Shown here in pieces: positions 7,611 through 15,435 of a stretch of 36,817 bases of DNA. Position 1 is the stretch's first letter; the number at the start of each line of letters is the position of its first letter. Location: the NCBI GenBank assembly GCA_017522345.1, contig JAFWZN010000068.1, positions 1-36,817 of the forward strand, read 5' to 3'. The notes under the pieces are model-generated. The model saw nothing but the letters and a program-made list of their open reading frames with translations. It did not search any database and had not been told where the DNA came from. The translations under genes and the position numbers were made by a program. This DNA comes from Clostridia bacterium. Its GTDB lineage: Bacteria; Bacillota; Clostridia; Christensenellales; Aristaeellaceae.

Positions 7611-8747
7611 ATGATTCAATCAGAAGCCGCCGCCCGCTGCTGGGCGGAAATCAATATCGGCGCGCTTATCGAAAACTACAAAACCGCCGTCTCCTTTTTA
7701 GACGGAAAATCCACGCTGATCCCGGTTCTCAAGGCCAACGCCTATGGCTGCGGCGCGGCGTATATCGCAAAAACGCTTCATAAGGAAGGCGCGCGCCTTT
7801 TCGCCGTCGCAAGTCTTGAGGAGGCGCTTGAAATCAAAAAGGCGCTTCCCGAAGCCGATCTTCTCGTCATGGGTCTTGTGTCCGCGCCGCTTCTTCCCCG
7901 CGCCATCGAAAAGGGCGTTATTCTGACTGCCTTTTCCGAAAAATGCGCCCGCGAAATTTCGGACGCAGCGGTGAAATTAAGCAGAACCGCCCGCGTACAC
8001 CTTAAAATGGATACGGGGCTTCATCGGCTGGGCTTTGGAAAGGATGACATTGACGCTCTTGTTCAAAGCGCGCTTTATAAGAACCTTGCAATTGAGGGCC
8101 TCTTTACGCATCTCGCCCTTCGCAGCAAGGAGGAAGACGACATTCAGTTTTCGATCCTTCTGAAAGGCTATGACGCGCTTAAAAATGCCGGCGTGAGGGT
8201 AAAGATGCTGCACGCCTGCGACTCCATCGGAATGGTACGCTATCCCGACAGGCACTACGACGCGTGCCGCGTCGGCGCGTGGCTGTACGGCGTTTGCCCA
8301 TATCGCTATCCCCATCCCGAACAGTGCCGCGAGGTCATGGTCGTAAAATGCAGAATCGCTCAGATCCGAACGGTCGAAAAAGGCCAGTGCATCGGCTACG
8401 ACGACGACCATCCGGTAGAAAAGGAAACGCGCGTCGCCACCCTTTCCGCGGGCTATGTGGACGGCTTCCCGCGGTTCAACAACGAAGGCTATGTCCTGAT
8501 TGCAGGCAAAAAAGCGCCTGTTCTCGGGCTTGTCTGCATGGATCAGATGATGGTGGACGTATCGGGCATCCCCGAGGCCGCGGAGGGCGGCGAAGCCACC
8601 ATGCTCGGCGGCGGCATTCACGTAAACGAATACGCTTCCACTGCTCATTTCAACAGAAACGAGTGCCTCTGCCGGACGGGAAGACGCGTTCCCAGAATCT
8701 ACCACAAAGACGGTCAGGTGATCGACATTCTTTTGGATATTGAATGA
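7611..8747 (+). CDS. alr: Alanine racemase
   Basis: This 378-residue fold-type III PLP enzyme interconverts L- and D-alanine for peptidoglycan. PLP would sit on K41 in LKANAYG. The catalytic tyrosine is Y282 in AGYVDG, and CMDQMMVDV (309-317) and RRVPRIY near the C terminus are typical. The start was moved 21 codons inwards from the longest frame because AAAGGA (7596-7601) lies 9 bases before the ATG at 7611 and family similarity begins at WAEINIGAL. HACDSIG replaces the usual H-x-ANSAA, as in some serine/alanine racemases, so exact amino-acid preference is not certain. Confidence 0.93.
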   Translation: MIQSEAAARCWAEINIGALIENYKTAVSFLDGKSTLIPVLKANAYGCGAAYIAKTLHKEGARLFAVASLEEALEIKKALPEADLLVMGLVSAPLLPRAIEKGVILTAFSEKCAREISDAAVKLSRTARVHLKMDTGLHRLGFGKDDIDALVQSALYKNLAIEGLFTHLALRSKEEDDIQFSILLKGYDALKNAGVRVKMLHACDSIGMVRYPDRHYDACRVGAWLYGVCPYRYPHPEQCREVMVVKCRIAQIRTVEKGQCIGYDDDHPVEKETRVATLSAGYVDGFPRFNNEGYVLIAGKKAPVLGLVCMDQMMVDVSGIPEAAEGGEATMLGGGIHVNEYASTAHFNRNECLCRTGRRVPRIYHKDGQVIDILLDIE

Positions 8748-8779
8748 CAAATGGGGAACGCTTTCCATGGGAAGAACGC

Positions 8780-8801
8780 GGGCGGATGCGGGCATCCGCC
8801 C
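8780..8801. repeat. REP-like GC-rich palindrome
   Basis: GGGCGGATGC at 8780-8789 and GCATCCGCCC at 8792-8801 form a perfect 10-base-pair hairpin with a GG loop, between the alr stop codon and its terminator. Short palindromes of this kind are often dispersed through a genome, but no second copy is in this window. Confidence 0.5.
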
Positions 8802-8833
8802 CTACGGAAAAAGCATGGCAAAGAACAAAAACG

Positions 8834-8874
8834 AAAGGGACTTCTGCAGAAAAATATGCAAAAGTCCCTTTTTT
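8834..8874. terminator. Intrinsic terminator between alr and the radical SAM gene
   Basis: AAAGGGACTT (8834-8843) pairs with AAGTCCCTTT (8862-8871), followed by Ts on the plus strand and, less perfectly, on the minus strand. It can serve both converging genes. Confidence 0.8.
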
Positions 8875-8880
8875 GTGCGA

Positions 8881-10005
8881 TCAGAAGAACATGTCCCCCG
8901 GTCTGTAGCCCTCCGGCAATTCCTCTTCCTCTAAAAACTCAAACGAATCGTCTGCAAGGATCGGCAAAAACGCTTCAAACGGAATGCCCGCAAACTCGCA
9001 TCCGTAGCTGCTTGCGCCGAACCAGCCGCCCTCCTTGGCTCTGAGATTTAAATCCCTTGCAAACTTCGTCTGGTTGGAGCAATCATGAACCGCGCAGGGC
9101 CAGTTTTCGTCCTCCGCCATTTTCATCAGTTTAAAGGTGATTTCTCTGCTCCACACCGGGGAAAGATACCCGTGGCGATACATATACATGCTTTCGCCCT
9201 CGTAATTTAAGATGTTATTGGGATTTAAGTGCAGTTCCGCGCAGTTCATAAAGTCAAAGCCCGTTTTAAGGATTTTCTCCTTTTTGGGAAGGAACGAATT
9301 TAAAAATTCCTTCGTCATCGGTGTTTCAATGCCCACAAAGGGAATGTATTTTTTGGCAAGCGCAATGTTTTCAATCACAATATCCGCGCAGTTGGACGCG
9401 CCCAGATTGAACCTCAGCTCGTCAAGCCCCGCCTGACCAAGCGCCTTCAGATTTTCTTCGTTTGCCAGAAGGCCGTTGGTGTACATGTGCTGATGAATGC
9501 CGTATTCATGGAATTTCCTGATGATCTCATAGTATTTTTCAATTTCCATGAAGGGCTCAAGGTATACGTAGCTGATGCCGGTGGGCTTAACGCAGGTAGA
9601 CATCAAAAGGTCGATATCCTCGGTTCTGAACTTCGTGCCGCCGATTTCCCACATGCCCTCTCCGATGGGCGCAATTTGATCCAGCTCGCCGAAATTATAG
9701 CAAAATCTGCACTGGATGTTGCACTTGTTGGTCTTGCGGATGGCGGTTAATCCGCTTCCCGTGAGGCACGATCTGCAGCCTAACGAGAATTTGTCGTCAG
9801 GCCCCACATACAGGCTGCGTCCGCAGAGGGATTTGAGCGTTCTGATTTCCTTTTTAAGCGCTTCCTGTCTGTTTTGAACCGCAAGCTCAATCTGGGAAAG
9901 AACGGCAAAAGCGATTTCCTTCTGGTAATTCATCAGCTCCTCATCTTCGTCAAGCGAAGCAAAAAACTGAAACCATGCGTAGGCGTCGCGCTTTGAAATC
10001 TTCAT
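8881..10005 (-). CDS. Radical SAM protein of unknown function
   Basis: The 374-residue protein has the radical SAM cluster motif C95-x3-C99-x2-C102 (KCNIQCRFCYN), which binds a 4Fe-4S cluster and S-adenosylmethionine. A further C61-x15-C77-x2-C80 set precedes it, and more cysteines follow at NCADI, NCAEL, CAVHDC and YGCEF, so a second metal site is plausible. It does not match any pathway enzyme that I recognise. The start was set at 10005 rather than 10 codons upstream because AAAGGATGG lies 7 bases before this ATG. It is read alone, divergently from the Crp/Fnr gene. Confidence 0.8.
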   Translation of the reverse strand: MKISKRDAYAWFQFFASLDEDEELMNYQKEIAFAVLSQIELAVQNRQEALKKEIRTLKSLCGRSLYVGPDDKFSLGCRSCLTGSGLTAIRKTNKCNIQCRFCYNFGELDQIAPIGEGMWEIGGTKFRTEDIDLLMSTCVKPTGISYVYLEPFMEIEKYYEIIRKFHEYGIHQHMYTNGLLANEENLKALGQAGLDELRFNLGASNCADIVIENIALAKKYIPFVGIETPMTKEFLNSFLPKKEKILKTGFDFMNCAELHLNPNNILNYEGESMYMYRHGYLSPVWSREITFKLMKMAEDENWPCAVHDCSNQTKFARDLNLRAKEGGWFGASSYGCEFAGIPFEAFLPILADDSFEFLEEEELPEGYRPGDMFF

Positions 10006-10037
10006 ATTGTATCCATCCTTTATCTCTATATGCACTC

Positions 10038-10065
10038 ATTCTATCGTTTTTTTGTTTTTCTGCAA
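10038..10065 (-). promoter_or_regulatory. Promoter of the radical SAM gene
   Basis: Minus-strand TTGCAG (10065-10060) and TAGAAT (10043-10038) are 16 bases apart, placing the start of transcription just ahead of the AAAGGATGG ribosome site. Confidence 0.55.
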
Positions 10066-10097
10066 GCCAAACCATGTTAATCCGCTTTTCCGCGCGC

Positions 10098-10126
10098 TTG
10101 ACACAGGGCGCAATTATCTATACAAT
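10098..10126 (+). promoter_or_regulatory. Strong promoter of the Crp/Fnr gene
   Basis: A consensus TTGACA (10098-10103) and TACAAT (10121-10126) are 17 bases apart. Transcription should begin near 10133, so any upstream ATG in the frame is untranscribed from here and the TTG at 10157 becomes the likely start. Confidence 0.88.
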
Positions 10127-10156
10127 ATTGGAAGACATAAAAAGGGGGCAGGCCGC

Positions 10157-10810
10157 TTGAACGCCATTCTTCGATTGTGTCCGCTGTTTTCAGACCTTAC
10201 GGACGAGGAAATCGCTGCAACGCTTTTGTTTTACGACGCAGTCAGCAAAAAACACGCAAAGGGCGAATTTGTCCTAAAGGCGGGCGAGCCTGTTTTTCGC
10301 TTCGGGCTCTTACTCTCCGGCTCCGTTCACATCATGATGGACGATCTGGACGGACATCACATGATCATGGCGACGGTTCTGCCCGGGCAGACGTTCGCGG
10401 AAAGCTTGTGCTATCAGGGTGCAAAGGAGTCGCCGGTGTATGCGCAAACGGACGAAAACTCCGAAATTCTCTGGCTCTCCGCCGGCGGCTTAAAGGGCGA
10501 AATGGGCGGCGGACACTGCATGCATTGCAGGCGGTTTATTTTGATGCTTTCTCAAAAAACGCTTTCCATGAACGACCGCATTCAGGTGCTTTCAAAGCCC
10601 ACGCTTCGTGAAAAGCTGATGACGCTTCTTACGCAGTATTCTACCCGCGAGGGCAAAAATTTCAATCTCCCCTTCGACAGAAACACCATGGCGGCATACC
10701 TTGGGGTAAACCGAAGCGCCCTGTCAAGAGAGCTTAGCAAAATGCGCGAGGAAGGGCGAATCGACTTTTACAAAAACAGCTTTTCCATCCTGCCAAGCAA
10801 AAAAAAATAA
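10157..10810 (+). CDS. Crp/Fnr-family transcription regulator
   Basis: The 217-residue protein has an N-terminal cupin-like effector domain (about 1-115) and a C-terminal winged helix-turn-helix (about 150-205), with recognition-helix sequence VNRSALSRELSKM. Cysteines C8, C85, C121 and C124 are present; C121-x2-C124 could bind a metal, heme or cluster, but they do not match the E. coli Fnr spacing. The start is inferred as TTG at 10157, with AAAGGGGG 8 bases upstream and a consensus promoter at 10098-10126; the longer frame would begin upstream of the promoter. It precedes the ABC transporter operon, whose promoter carries a fitting palindrome. The effector is unknown. Confidence 0.87.
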   Translation: MNAILRLCPLFSDLTDEEIAATLLFYDAVSKKHAKGEFVLKAGEPVFRFGLLLSGSVHIMMDDLDGHHMIMATVLPGQTFAESLCYQGAKESPVYAQTDENSEILWLSAGGLKGEMGGGHCMHCRRFILMLSQKTLSMNDRIQVLSKPTLREKLMTLLTQYSTREGKNFNLPFDRNTMAAYLGVNRSALSRELSKMREEGRIDFYKNSFSILPSKKK

Positions 10811-10813
10811 CAC

Positions 10814-10861
10814 AATTGCGTTGCCTACGCAACGCAATTTATTTTATATATCCTGTATAAT
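10814..10861 (+). promoter_or_regulatory. Crp/Fnr-type operator and activator-dependent promoter
   Basis: AATTGCGTTGC (10814-10824) and GCAACGCAATT (10829-10839) form a perfect palindrome with a 4-base centre, the spacing of Fnr sites. A consensus TATAAT follows at 10856-10861, and the -35 position has no TTGACA. The palindrome centre, 10826.5, lies exactly 41.5 bases before the predicted start at 10868, the class II activator position. The hairpin might also act as a weak terminator for the regulator gene, but it lacks a good T run. Confidence 0.72.
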
Positions 10862-10889
10862 AAGCGCGTAACGAAGGGAGGCGAATAAA

Positions 10890-11177
10890 ATGACAGAGAA
10901 TATTTTGGTAAATGTAACCGGCGGTGAAATCACAAATGAAGAAAAAAACGCTTATGTCGCGCGCGCCTATCAAAAATACGGAAGGGCGCTTAACTATATT
11001 GATTTAAAGCTCGACGGCGAATTTGTGGATATCCACTATCATTTGAAGAAGGTTCCCTTCGACCGCATCCGCAGAATCACCGGATATCTGGTGGGCACGC
11101 TGGATCGGTTCAACAACGCCAAGCGCGCGGAGGAAAGCCAGCGCGTGAAACACAAAATGGATGTTGAAGGAGTCTGA
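10890..11177 (+). CDS. Small protein with NrdD C-terminus-like segment
   Basis: This 95-residue protein has no signal peptide, membrane segment or cysteine. Residues about 58-88 (RRITGYLVGTLDRFNNAK then RAEESQRVKH) resemble the C-terminal R-x-TGY...N-x-GK-x2-E...R segment of anaerobic ribonucleotide reductase (NrdD), minus the zinc-binding cysteines and the radical glycine. It cannot be a reductase. It may be an accessory or regulatory protein, and automatic annotation may misname it. AGGGAGG lies 8 bases before the ATG, and the stop codon overlaps the start of the binding-protein gene (TGATG). Confidence 0.75.
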   Translation: MTENILVNVTGGEITNEEKNAYVARAYQKYGRALNYIDLKLDGEFVDIHYHLKKVPFDRIRRITGYLVGTLDRFNNAKRAEESQRVKHKMDVEGV

Positions 11178-12142
11178 TGAATATGAAAAAGCTTTTATCC
11201 CTTGTTCTCGCTCTTATGATGATATTTTCCATGGCGGCCTTTGCTGAAAACGAGCCCGTTCGCGTAAGCGCGCTGATGGGTCCCACCGGCATGGGTCTTG
11301 TAAAGCTAATGAAGGATTCCGAAGGCGGAAGCGAATATGAATTCACCCTCGCGGCTTCCGCAGACCTTATCACCCCCAAATTCATCAAGGGCGAGTTGGA
11401 CGTAGCCTGCGTTCCGGCGAACCTCGCAAGCGTTCTTTACAACAAAACCAACGGCGGCGTTACCGTGCTTGCAGTAAACACGCTGGGCGTTTTGTACATT
11501 GTTGAACGCGGCGAAGCCATTTCCTCCATCGAGGATCTTCGAGGAAAGACGGTTTATGCCAGCGGCAAGGGCGCGACGCCCGAGTATGCGCTTAACTACC
11601 TGCTCACCGAAAGCGGCATCGATCCCGATAAGGATCTGAATCTTATCTATAAGTCCGAGCACGCCGAATGCCTGACCGCGCTCATTCAGGACGAAAACGC
11701 AGTCGCCATGCTGCCCCAGCCGTTTGTAACGGTTGCTCAGACCAAGGCCGATGACATCCGCATCGCCCTTGACATGACCGAGGAGTGGATGAAGCTTCAG
11801 GAAGGCAAGGAGAACCCCTCCGGCATGCTGACCGGCGTAGTCATTGCCAGAACCGAGTTTGTGAAGAACAACCCCGAAAAGGTTGAAAAGCTGCTCTCCG
11901 ATTACGAAGCGTCGGTAACCTTTGTCAATGAAAACATCGAGGAAGGCGCAGCCCTGATCGGCGAATACGGCATCGTTCAAGAAGCCGTCGCCAAGATTGC
12001 GATTCCCTACTGCAAGATCGTCTGCATCAGAGGCGAAGAAATGAAGACGCTGCTTTCCGGCTATCTCTCAGTGCTTGAAGGACAGAATCCCACCGCAATC
12101 GGCGGAAAGGTGCCTAATGACGATTTCTACTACGGCGTATAA
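11177..12142 (+). CDS. ABC transporter substrate-binding protein (NMT1/SsuA type)
   Basis: This 321-residue extracellular binding protein has a signal peptide with probable cleavage after AFA (residue 23) and no lipobox cysteine. The fold matches periplasmic-binding type II proteins of the NitT/TauT/THI5 group: LMGPTGMGLVKLM, the SADLITPKFIKGELDVACVP region, an EDLRGKTVYASGKGATPEYALNYLL stretch and a late hinge. Known members bind nitrate, sulfonates, thiamine precursors or other small anions; the ligand here cannot be told. GAAGGAG lies upstream. It is the first of three transporter genes. Confidence 0.85.
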   Translation: MNMKKLLSLVLALMMIFSMAAFAENEPVRVSALMGPTGMGLVKLMKDSEGGSEYEFTLAASADLITPKFIKGELDVACVPANLASVLYNKTNGGVTVLAVNTLGVLYIVERGEAISSIEDLRGKTVYASGKGATPEYALNYLLTESGIDPDKDLNLIYKSEHAECLTALIQDENAVAMLPQPFVTVAQTKADDIRIALDMTEEWMKLQEGKENPSGMLTGVVIARTEFVKNNPEKVEKLLSDYEASVTFVNENIEEGAALIGEYGIVQEAVAKIAIPYCKIVCIRGEEMKTLLSGYLSVLEGQNPTAIGGKVPNDDFYYGV

Positions 12143-12896
12143 AAAGAAGGCCGCAAAGGGCGGCGTAAAAATCTGGGCGATCGCGTTCTGGCTGATCGTA
12201 TGGCAGCTGTCCGCAATGGCCGTCAAACAGGAGATACTGCTCGTATCTCCTGTTTCCATGCTTGAAAGATGGTTTGAACTGATCTTGGAGATTGATTTCT
12301 GGGAGCGCGTAGCGTTTTCGTCCTTCAGGATCTTTGAAGGCCTGATTTTAGGCGTGGCGCTGGGAAGCGCGTTCGGCATTCTGGCAAGCCGGTTTATCTT
12401 CATAAAAGACCTGATGACCCCGCTTATTTCCGTCATCCGCGCCATTCCCGTGGCTTCGTTTATCATCCTTGCGCTCGCGTGGGTGAGCGAAAAATCGTTA
12501 AGCGCGTTTATTTCTTTCATGATCTGCTTTCCGGTGTTTTACACCAATGTGCTAAACGGCGCAAAAAGCGTGGACAAAAGCCTGATTGAAATGGCGCGTG
12601 TGTTCCGCTTAAACCCCATAAAACGCTTCCGCTACATCTTTGTTCCGGCAGTATTCCCGTATCTGAAGACGGCGTTCAACGTATCGGTCGGCCTTGCATG
12701 GAAAAGCGGAACGGCGGCGGAATTGATCACCGTTCCCAACGGCTCTATCGGAGAGCTGCTTCATCAGGCGAAGATCTTTCTGGAGACGGCGGATAACCTT
12801 GCGTGGGCGTTCACGATCATTCTTTTAAGCCTCGCTTTTGAATTTGCGTGCCGTCTGGCTTTATCCGTCATCGAGCGGCTTTTGAAAGGAAGGTGA
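12117..12896 (+). CDS. ABC transporter permease (SsuC/TauC type)
   Basis: The 259-residue membrane protein has about six transmembrane helices and the cytoplasmic EAA loop EMARVFRLNPIKRFRYIFVP, which docks on the ATPase. It belongs to the BPD_transp_1 family and forms the channel for the ligand of the preceding protein. I placed the start at the ATG at 12117, preceded by GGAAAGG, rather than at an upstream TTG with no ribosome site; the gene overlaps the preceding one by 26 bases, which suggests translational coupling. Confidence 0.9.
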   Translation: MTISTTAYKKKAAKGGVKIWAIAFWLIVWQLSAMAVKQEILLVSPVSMLERWFELILEIDFWERVAFSSFRIFEGLILGVALGSAFGILASRFIFIKDLMTPLISVIRAIPVASFIILALAWVSEKSLSAFISFMICFPVFYTNVLNGAKSVDKSLIEMARVFRLNPIKRFRYIFVPAVFPYLKTAFNVSVGLAWKSGTAAELITVPNGSIGELLHQAKIFLETADNLAWAFTIILLSLAFEFACRLALSVIERLLKGR

Positions 12897-12903
12897 TCGG
12901 AAA

Positions 12904-13524
12904 ATGGAGAAAATCACGATTTCTGATATCACCAAGCGCTTCGCTGACAAAACAGTTCTGGATCGGTTTTCGCTTGAAATCGAAAAAGGCAGCGTATTCT
13001 GCCTGATGGGCGCGTCTGGCTGCGGAAAAACGACGCTGATTCGAATTCTGACCGGCCTTGAAAAGGCGGACGAGGGCGAAGTCAAGGGCATCGATTTAAA
13101 CAGAATCTCCTTCGTATTTCAGGAGGATCGCTTAATTGATCATTTAAGCGCGCTTTCAAACGCGATTCTTCCCTTGAAAAGCGACGCGGCGTCAAAAAAA
13201 GCCGGCATGGAGGCGCTTGCGCTTCTGGGTCTTAAAGGCGAAGAAAAAAAGCGCGCCGGCAAGCTAAGCGGCGGCATGGCAAGGCGCGTTTCCATCGCCC
13301 GCGCAATGCTTGCTCAGGCTGATATTATATTCATGGACGAGCCGTTTAAAGGGCTTGACAAGGATACCAAGGAAAAAACCATCGCCTTTGTCAAAAAATA
13401 CGCCGAGGGCAAAACGTTGATCGTCGTAACCCACAGCGCATCCGAAGCCGATCTTTTGGGCGGAAAGATATTTAAAATGCCTTACGCAAACGGCGATTTT
13501 GACAAAAAGAGCGAAAATATGTAG
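12904..13524 (+). CDS. ABC transporter ATP-binding protein
   Basis: This 206-residue ATPase energises the transporter. It has Walker A GASGCGKTT, a Q-loop in SFVFQEDRL, the signature LSGGMARR, Walker B IIFMDEP and the switch histidine in VTHSASEAD. It is shorter than the usual 240-260 residues of SsuB/TauB, lacking the C-terminal tail. It lies 7 bases after the permease gene. The end of the gene forms the 5' arm of the terminator. Confidence 0.92.
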   Translation: MEKITISDITKRFADKTVLDRFSLEIEKGSVFCLMGASGCGKTTLIRILTGLEKADEGEVKGIDLNRISFVFQEDRLIDHLSALSNAILPLKSDAASKKAGMEALALLGLKGEEKKRAGKLSGGMARRVSIARAMLAQADIIFMDEPFKGLDKDTKEKTIAFVKKYAEGKTLIVVTHSASEADLLGGKIFKMPYANGDFDKKSENM

Positions 13525-13540
13525 TTCGCTCTTTTCTTTT
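13505..13540 (+). terminator. Terminator of the ABC transporter operon
   Basis: AAAAGAGCGAA (13505-13515) pairs perfectly with TTCGCTCTTTT (13525-13535), then TCTTTT. The hairpin includes the last codons of the ATPase gene. Confidence 0.8.
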
Positions 13541-13590
13541 TGAAGCAACTGTGATATGATAAAGAAAATTTTGATTTGGAGGATTTTACA

Positions 13591-14973
13591 ATGGAACGTA
13601 AGAATGCGTGGCTTTCCTATAACGAATGCGACAAAGCGGCCGTAGAGGCGGTTGCCAAAAGATATTGTGCTTTTCTCGACGCCGGCAAAACCGAAAGAGA
13701 ATGCGCGACCGAGGCCGTCCGCCTCGCCGCTTTAAAGGGATATACCGATTTAAACGCCAAAATCGCCTCTGGTGAAAAGATCGCAGCGGGCGACAAGCTG
13801 TACGTAAACTGGATGGGCAAGGCCGTCATGCTTTTCATCATCGGCAAAGCGCCCATTGAAAAGGGCATCAACATCTTAGGCGCGCATATCGACTCTCCGC
13901 GCATCGATATCAAGCAGAATCCCCTGTATGAAGAAGGCGGCTTCGCCTACCTCGATACCCACTACTACGGCGGCATCAAAAAGTATCAGTGGGTTGCTCT
14001 GCCCCTTGCCATGCACGGCGTCGTCGTAAAGCGCGACGGCACGGTGATCAACGTAAACATCGGCGAGAAGGATGACGATCCCGTATTCTGTATCAGCGAC
14101 CTTCTCATTCACCTCTCCGCTGAGCAGATGAGCAAAAAAGCCGCCGAGGTCATCACCGGCGAGCAGCTGGACGTCATGATCGGCGGCATGCCCGTTAAGG
14201 AAGAGGAGAAGGAGTCCGTTAAGGGCCCGATTCTCAAGATTCTTAAGGAGCAGTACGGCTTCGAAGAGGAGGATTTCCTCTCCGCTGAAATCGAGGTTGT
14301 TCCCGCAGGCAAGGCGCGCGACATGGGCCTTGACCGTTCCATGATTATGGGCTACGGCCATGACGACCGCGTATGCGCCTATGCGCAGCTTGAAGCGATG
14401 TTTGACATCGAATTCGTTCCCGAGAAGACCGCCTGCTGCATTCTGGCGGACAAGGAAGAAATCGGCTCCGTCGGCGCAACCGGCATGCAGGCCCGCTATT
14501 TCGAAAACGCGATGGCCGAAATCATGAACCTGACCGGCGATTATACCGAGCTCAAGCTTCGCCGCGCGCTGGCAAACAGCCGCATGCTCTCCTGCGACGT
14601 ATCCGCCGGCTTCGATCCCGCCTTCGCTTCGGCCTTCGAAAAGAAGAACGCGGCCTTCCTCGGAAACGGCGTATGCTTCAACAAATTCACCGGCTCCCGC
14701 GGAAAGGGCGGCTCCAACGACGCCAACGCCGAGTACCTCGCCCGCGTCTTTGGCATCATGGATGAAAGCAACGTCGCTTTCCAGACGGCGGAGCTCGGCC
14801 GCGTAGACGTCGGCGGCGGCGGAACCATCGCCTACATCTGCGCGCTTTACGGCATGGAAGTCGTGGACAGCGGCGTAGCGGTATTGAACATGCATGCGCC
14901 CTGGGAAATCATCGACAAGGCCGACCTGTACGAGGCCTATAAAGGCTACAAGGCATTCGTTCTGAACGCGTAA
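13591..14973 (+). CDS. M18-family zinc aminopeptidase
   Basis: The 460-residue cytoplasmic exopeptidase removes N-terminal, often acidic, residues from peptides. M18 features visible are the metal-ligand histidine H99 in GAHIDSPR, GYGHDDRVCAY with the bridging aspartate, the catalytic glutamate pair in DKEEIGSVGATG, DVSAGFDPAF, and the final ligand histidine in NMHAPWE. The start at the ATG at 13591 follows GGAGG by 8 bases; the longest frame begins at a TTG within this ribosome site. It is monocistronic, between two terminators. Confidence 0.93.
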   Translation: MERKNAWLSYNECDKAAVEAVAKRYCAFLDAGKTERECATEAVRLAALKGYTDLNAKIASGEKIAAGDKLYVNWMGKAVMLFIIGKAPIEKGINILGAHIDSPRIDIKQNPLYEEGGFAYLDTHYYGGIKKYQWVALPLAMHGVVVKRDGTVINVNIGEKDDDPVFCISDLLIHLSAEQMSKKAAEVITGEQLDVMIGGMPVKEEEKESVKGPILKILKEQYGFEEEDFLSAEIEVVPAGKARDMGLDRSMIMGYGHDDRVCAYAQLEAMFDIEFVPEKTACCILADKEEIGSVGATGMQARYFENAMAEIMNLTGDYTELKLRRALANSRMLSCDVSAGFDPAFASAFEKKNAAFLGNGVCFNKFTGSRGKGGSNDANAEYLARVFGIMDESNVAFQTAELGRVDVGGGGTIAYICALYGMEVVDSGVAVLNMHAPWEIIDKADLYEAYKGYKAFVLNA

Positions 14974-14981
14974 AAAATTCG

Positions 14982-15016
14982 CGGGGATTGCTCTTTCGGG
15001 CAATCCCCGTTATTAT
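14982..15016 (+). terminator. Terminator after the aminopeptidase gene
   Basis: CGGGGATTGC (14982-14991) and GCAATCCCCG (15000-15009) form a perfect 10-base-pair stem followed by TTATTAT, a modest T run. Confidence 0.75.
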
Positions 15017-15435
15017 AGGCAAGCATATATGCCTTCGGAAAGCGCGGTAAGCCCGCTGTTTTTATATGCGCATAAAAACGTCTCAGAAACAGGCATCTCG
15101 CGTCAAACAGCACTCTCTTTGCTGCGAAGGCAGCGCCGACTGCGCATCGCGCCTGCAGGCGACAGTTAATCTGTATTGCGCCCAGACACGACAAGTTTCA
15201 TTCGCCTCTGAAGCGCTGATGATTGAATTCCCATTTCTTCAAACGTGAATTACACTCCGCCTCCCTTCGCAAAAAATCTATTCATGACGAAAAAATGTTT
15301 TTATCATCCGAGAACGCCAGAAGCTTGATTCTTAAACATTGAATGGATAAAATAGACCTGTATAGTCCGTGTGTAGAGACAAAATATGGCTATTCTACCC
15401 GGAGTAGATTGTAATTTAAGGAAGACAGTACGTTT
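15010..15435. other. 426-base stretch without a supported gene
   Basis: Reading frames here are short, without ribosome sites or recognisable families. A second terminator-like hairpin (AGCGCGG with CCCGCT, then GTTTTT) lies near 15039-15064, next to an 8-base-pair hairpin with arms GTTTTTAT and ATAAAAAC. A promoter lies at 15339-15366, and TCTAC with GTAGA form a small inverted repeat near 15394-15408. The middle third shows nothing I can identify. Confidence 0.5.
15339..15366 (+). promoter_or_regulatory. Probable promoter of the XRE regulator gene
   Basis: TTGAAT (15339-15344) and TATAGT (15361-15366) are 16 bases apart. The predicted leader of about 60 bases contains the TCTAC/GTAGA inverted repeat, which might be an autoregulatory operator. 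Confidence 0.5.

Noticed and set aside
10007..10156. ATG-initiated N-terminal extension of the Crp/Fnr protein
   Set aside because: The extension would begin upstream of a consensus promoter (10098-10126), has no ribosome site and is outside the family domain; the TTG at 10157 fits.
13876..15003. Long minus-strand open frame (375 codons) opposite the M18 aminopeptidase
   Set aside because: It is the antisense shadow of a clearly recognised gene, with no ribosome site and no family resemblance.
15010..15435. Possible tRNA or known RNA in the long gap before the XRE gene
   Set aside because: No cloverleaf, T-loop sequence or recognised RNA motif could be found by eye; only simple hairpins and a promoter are present.
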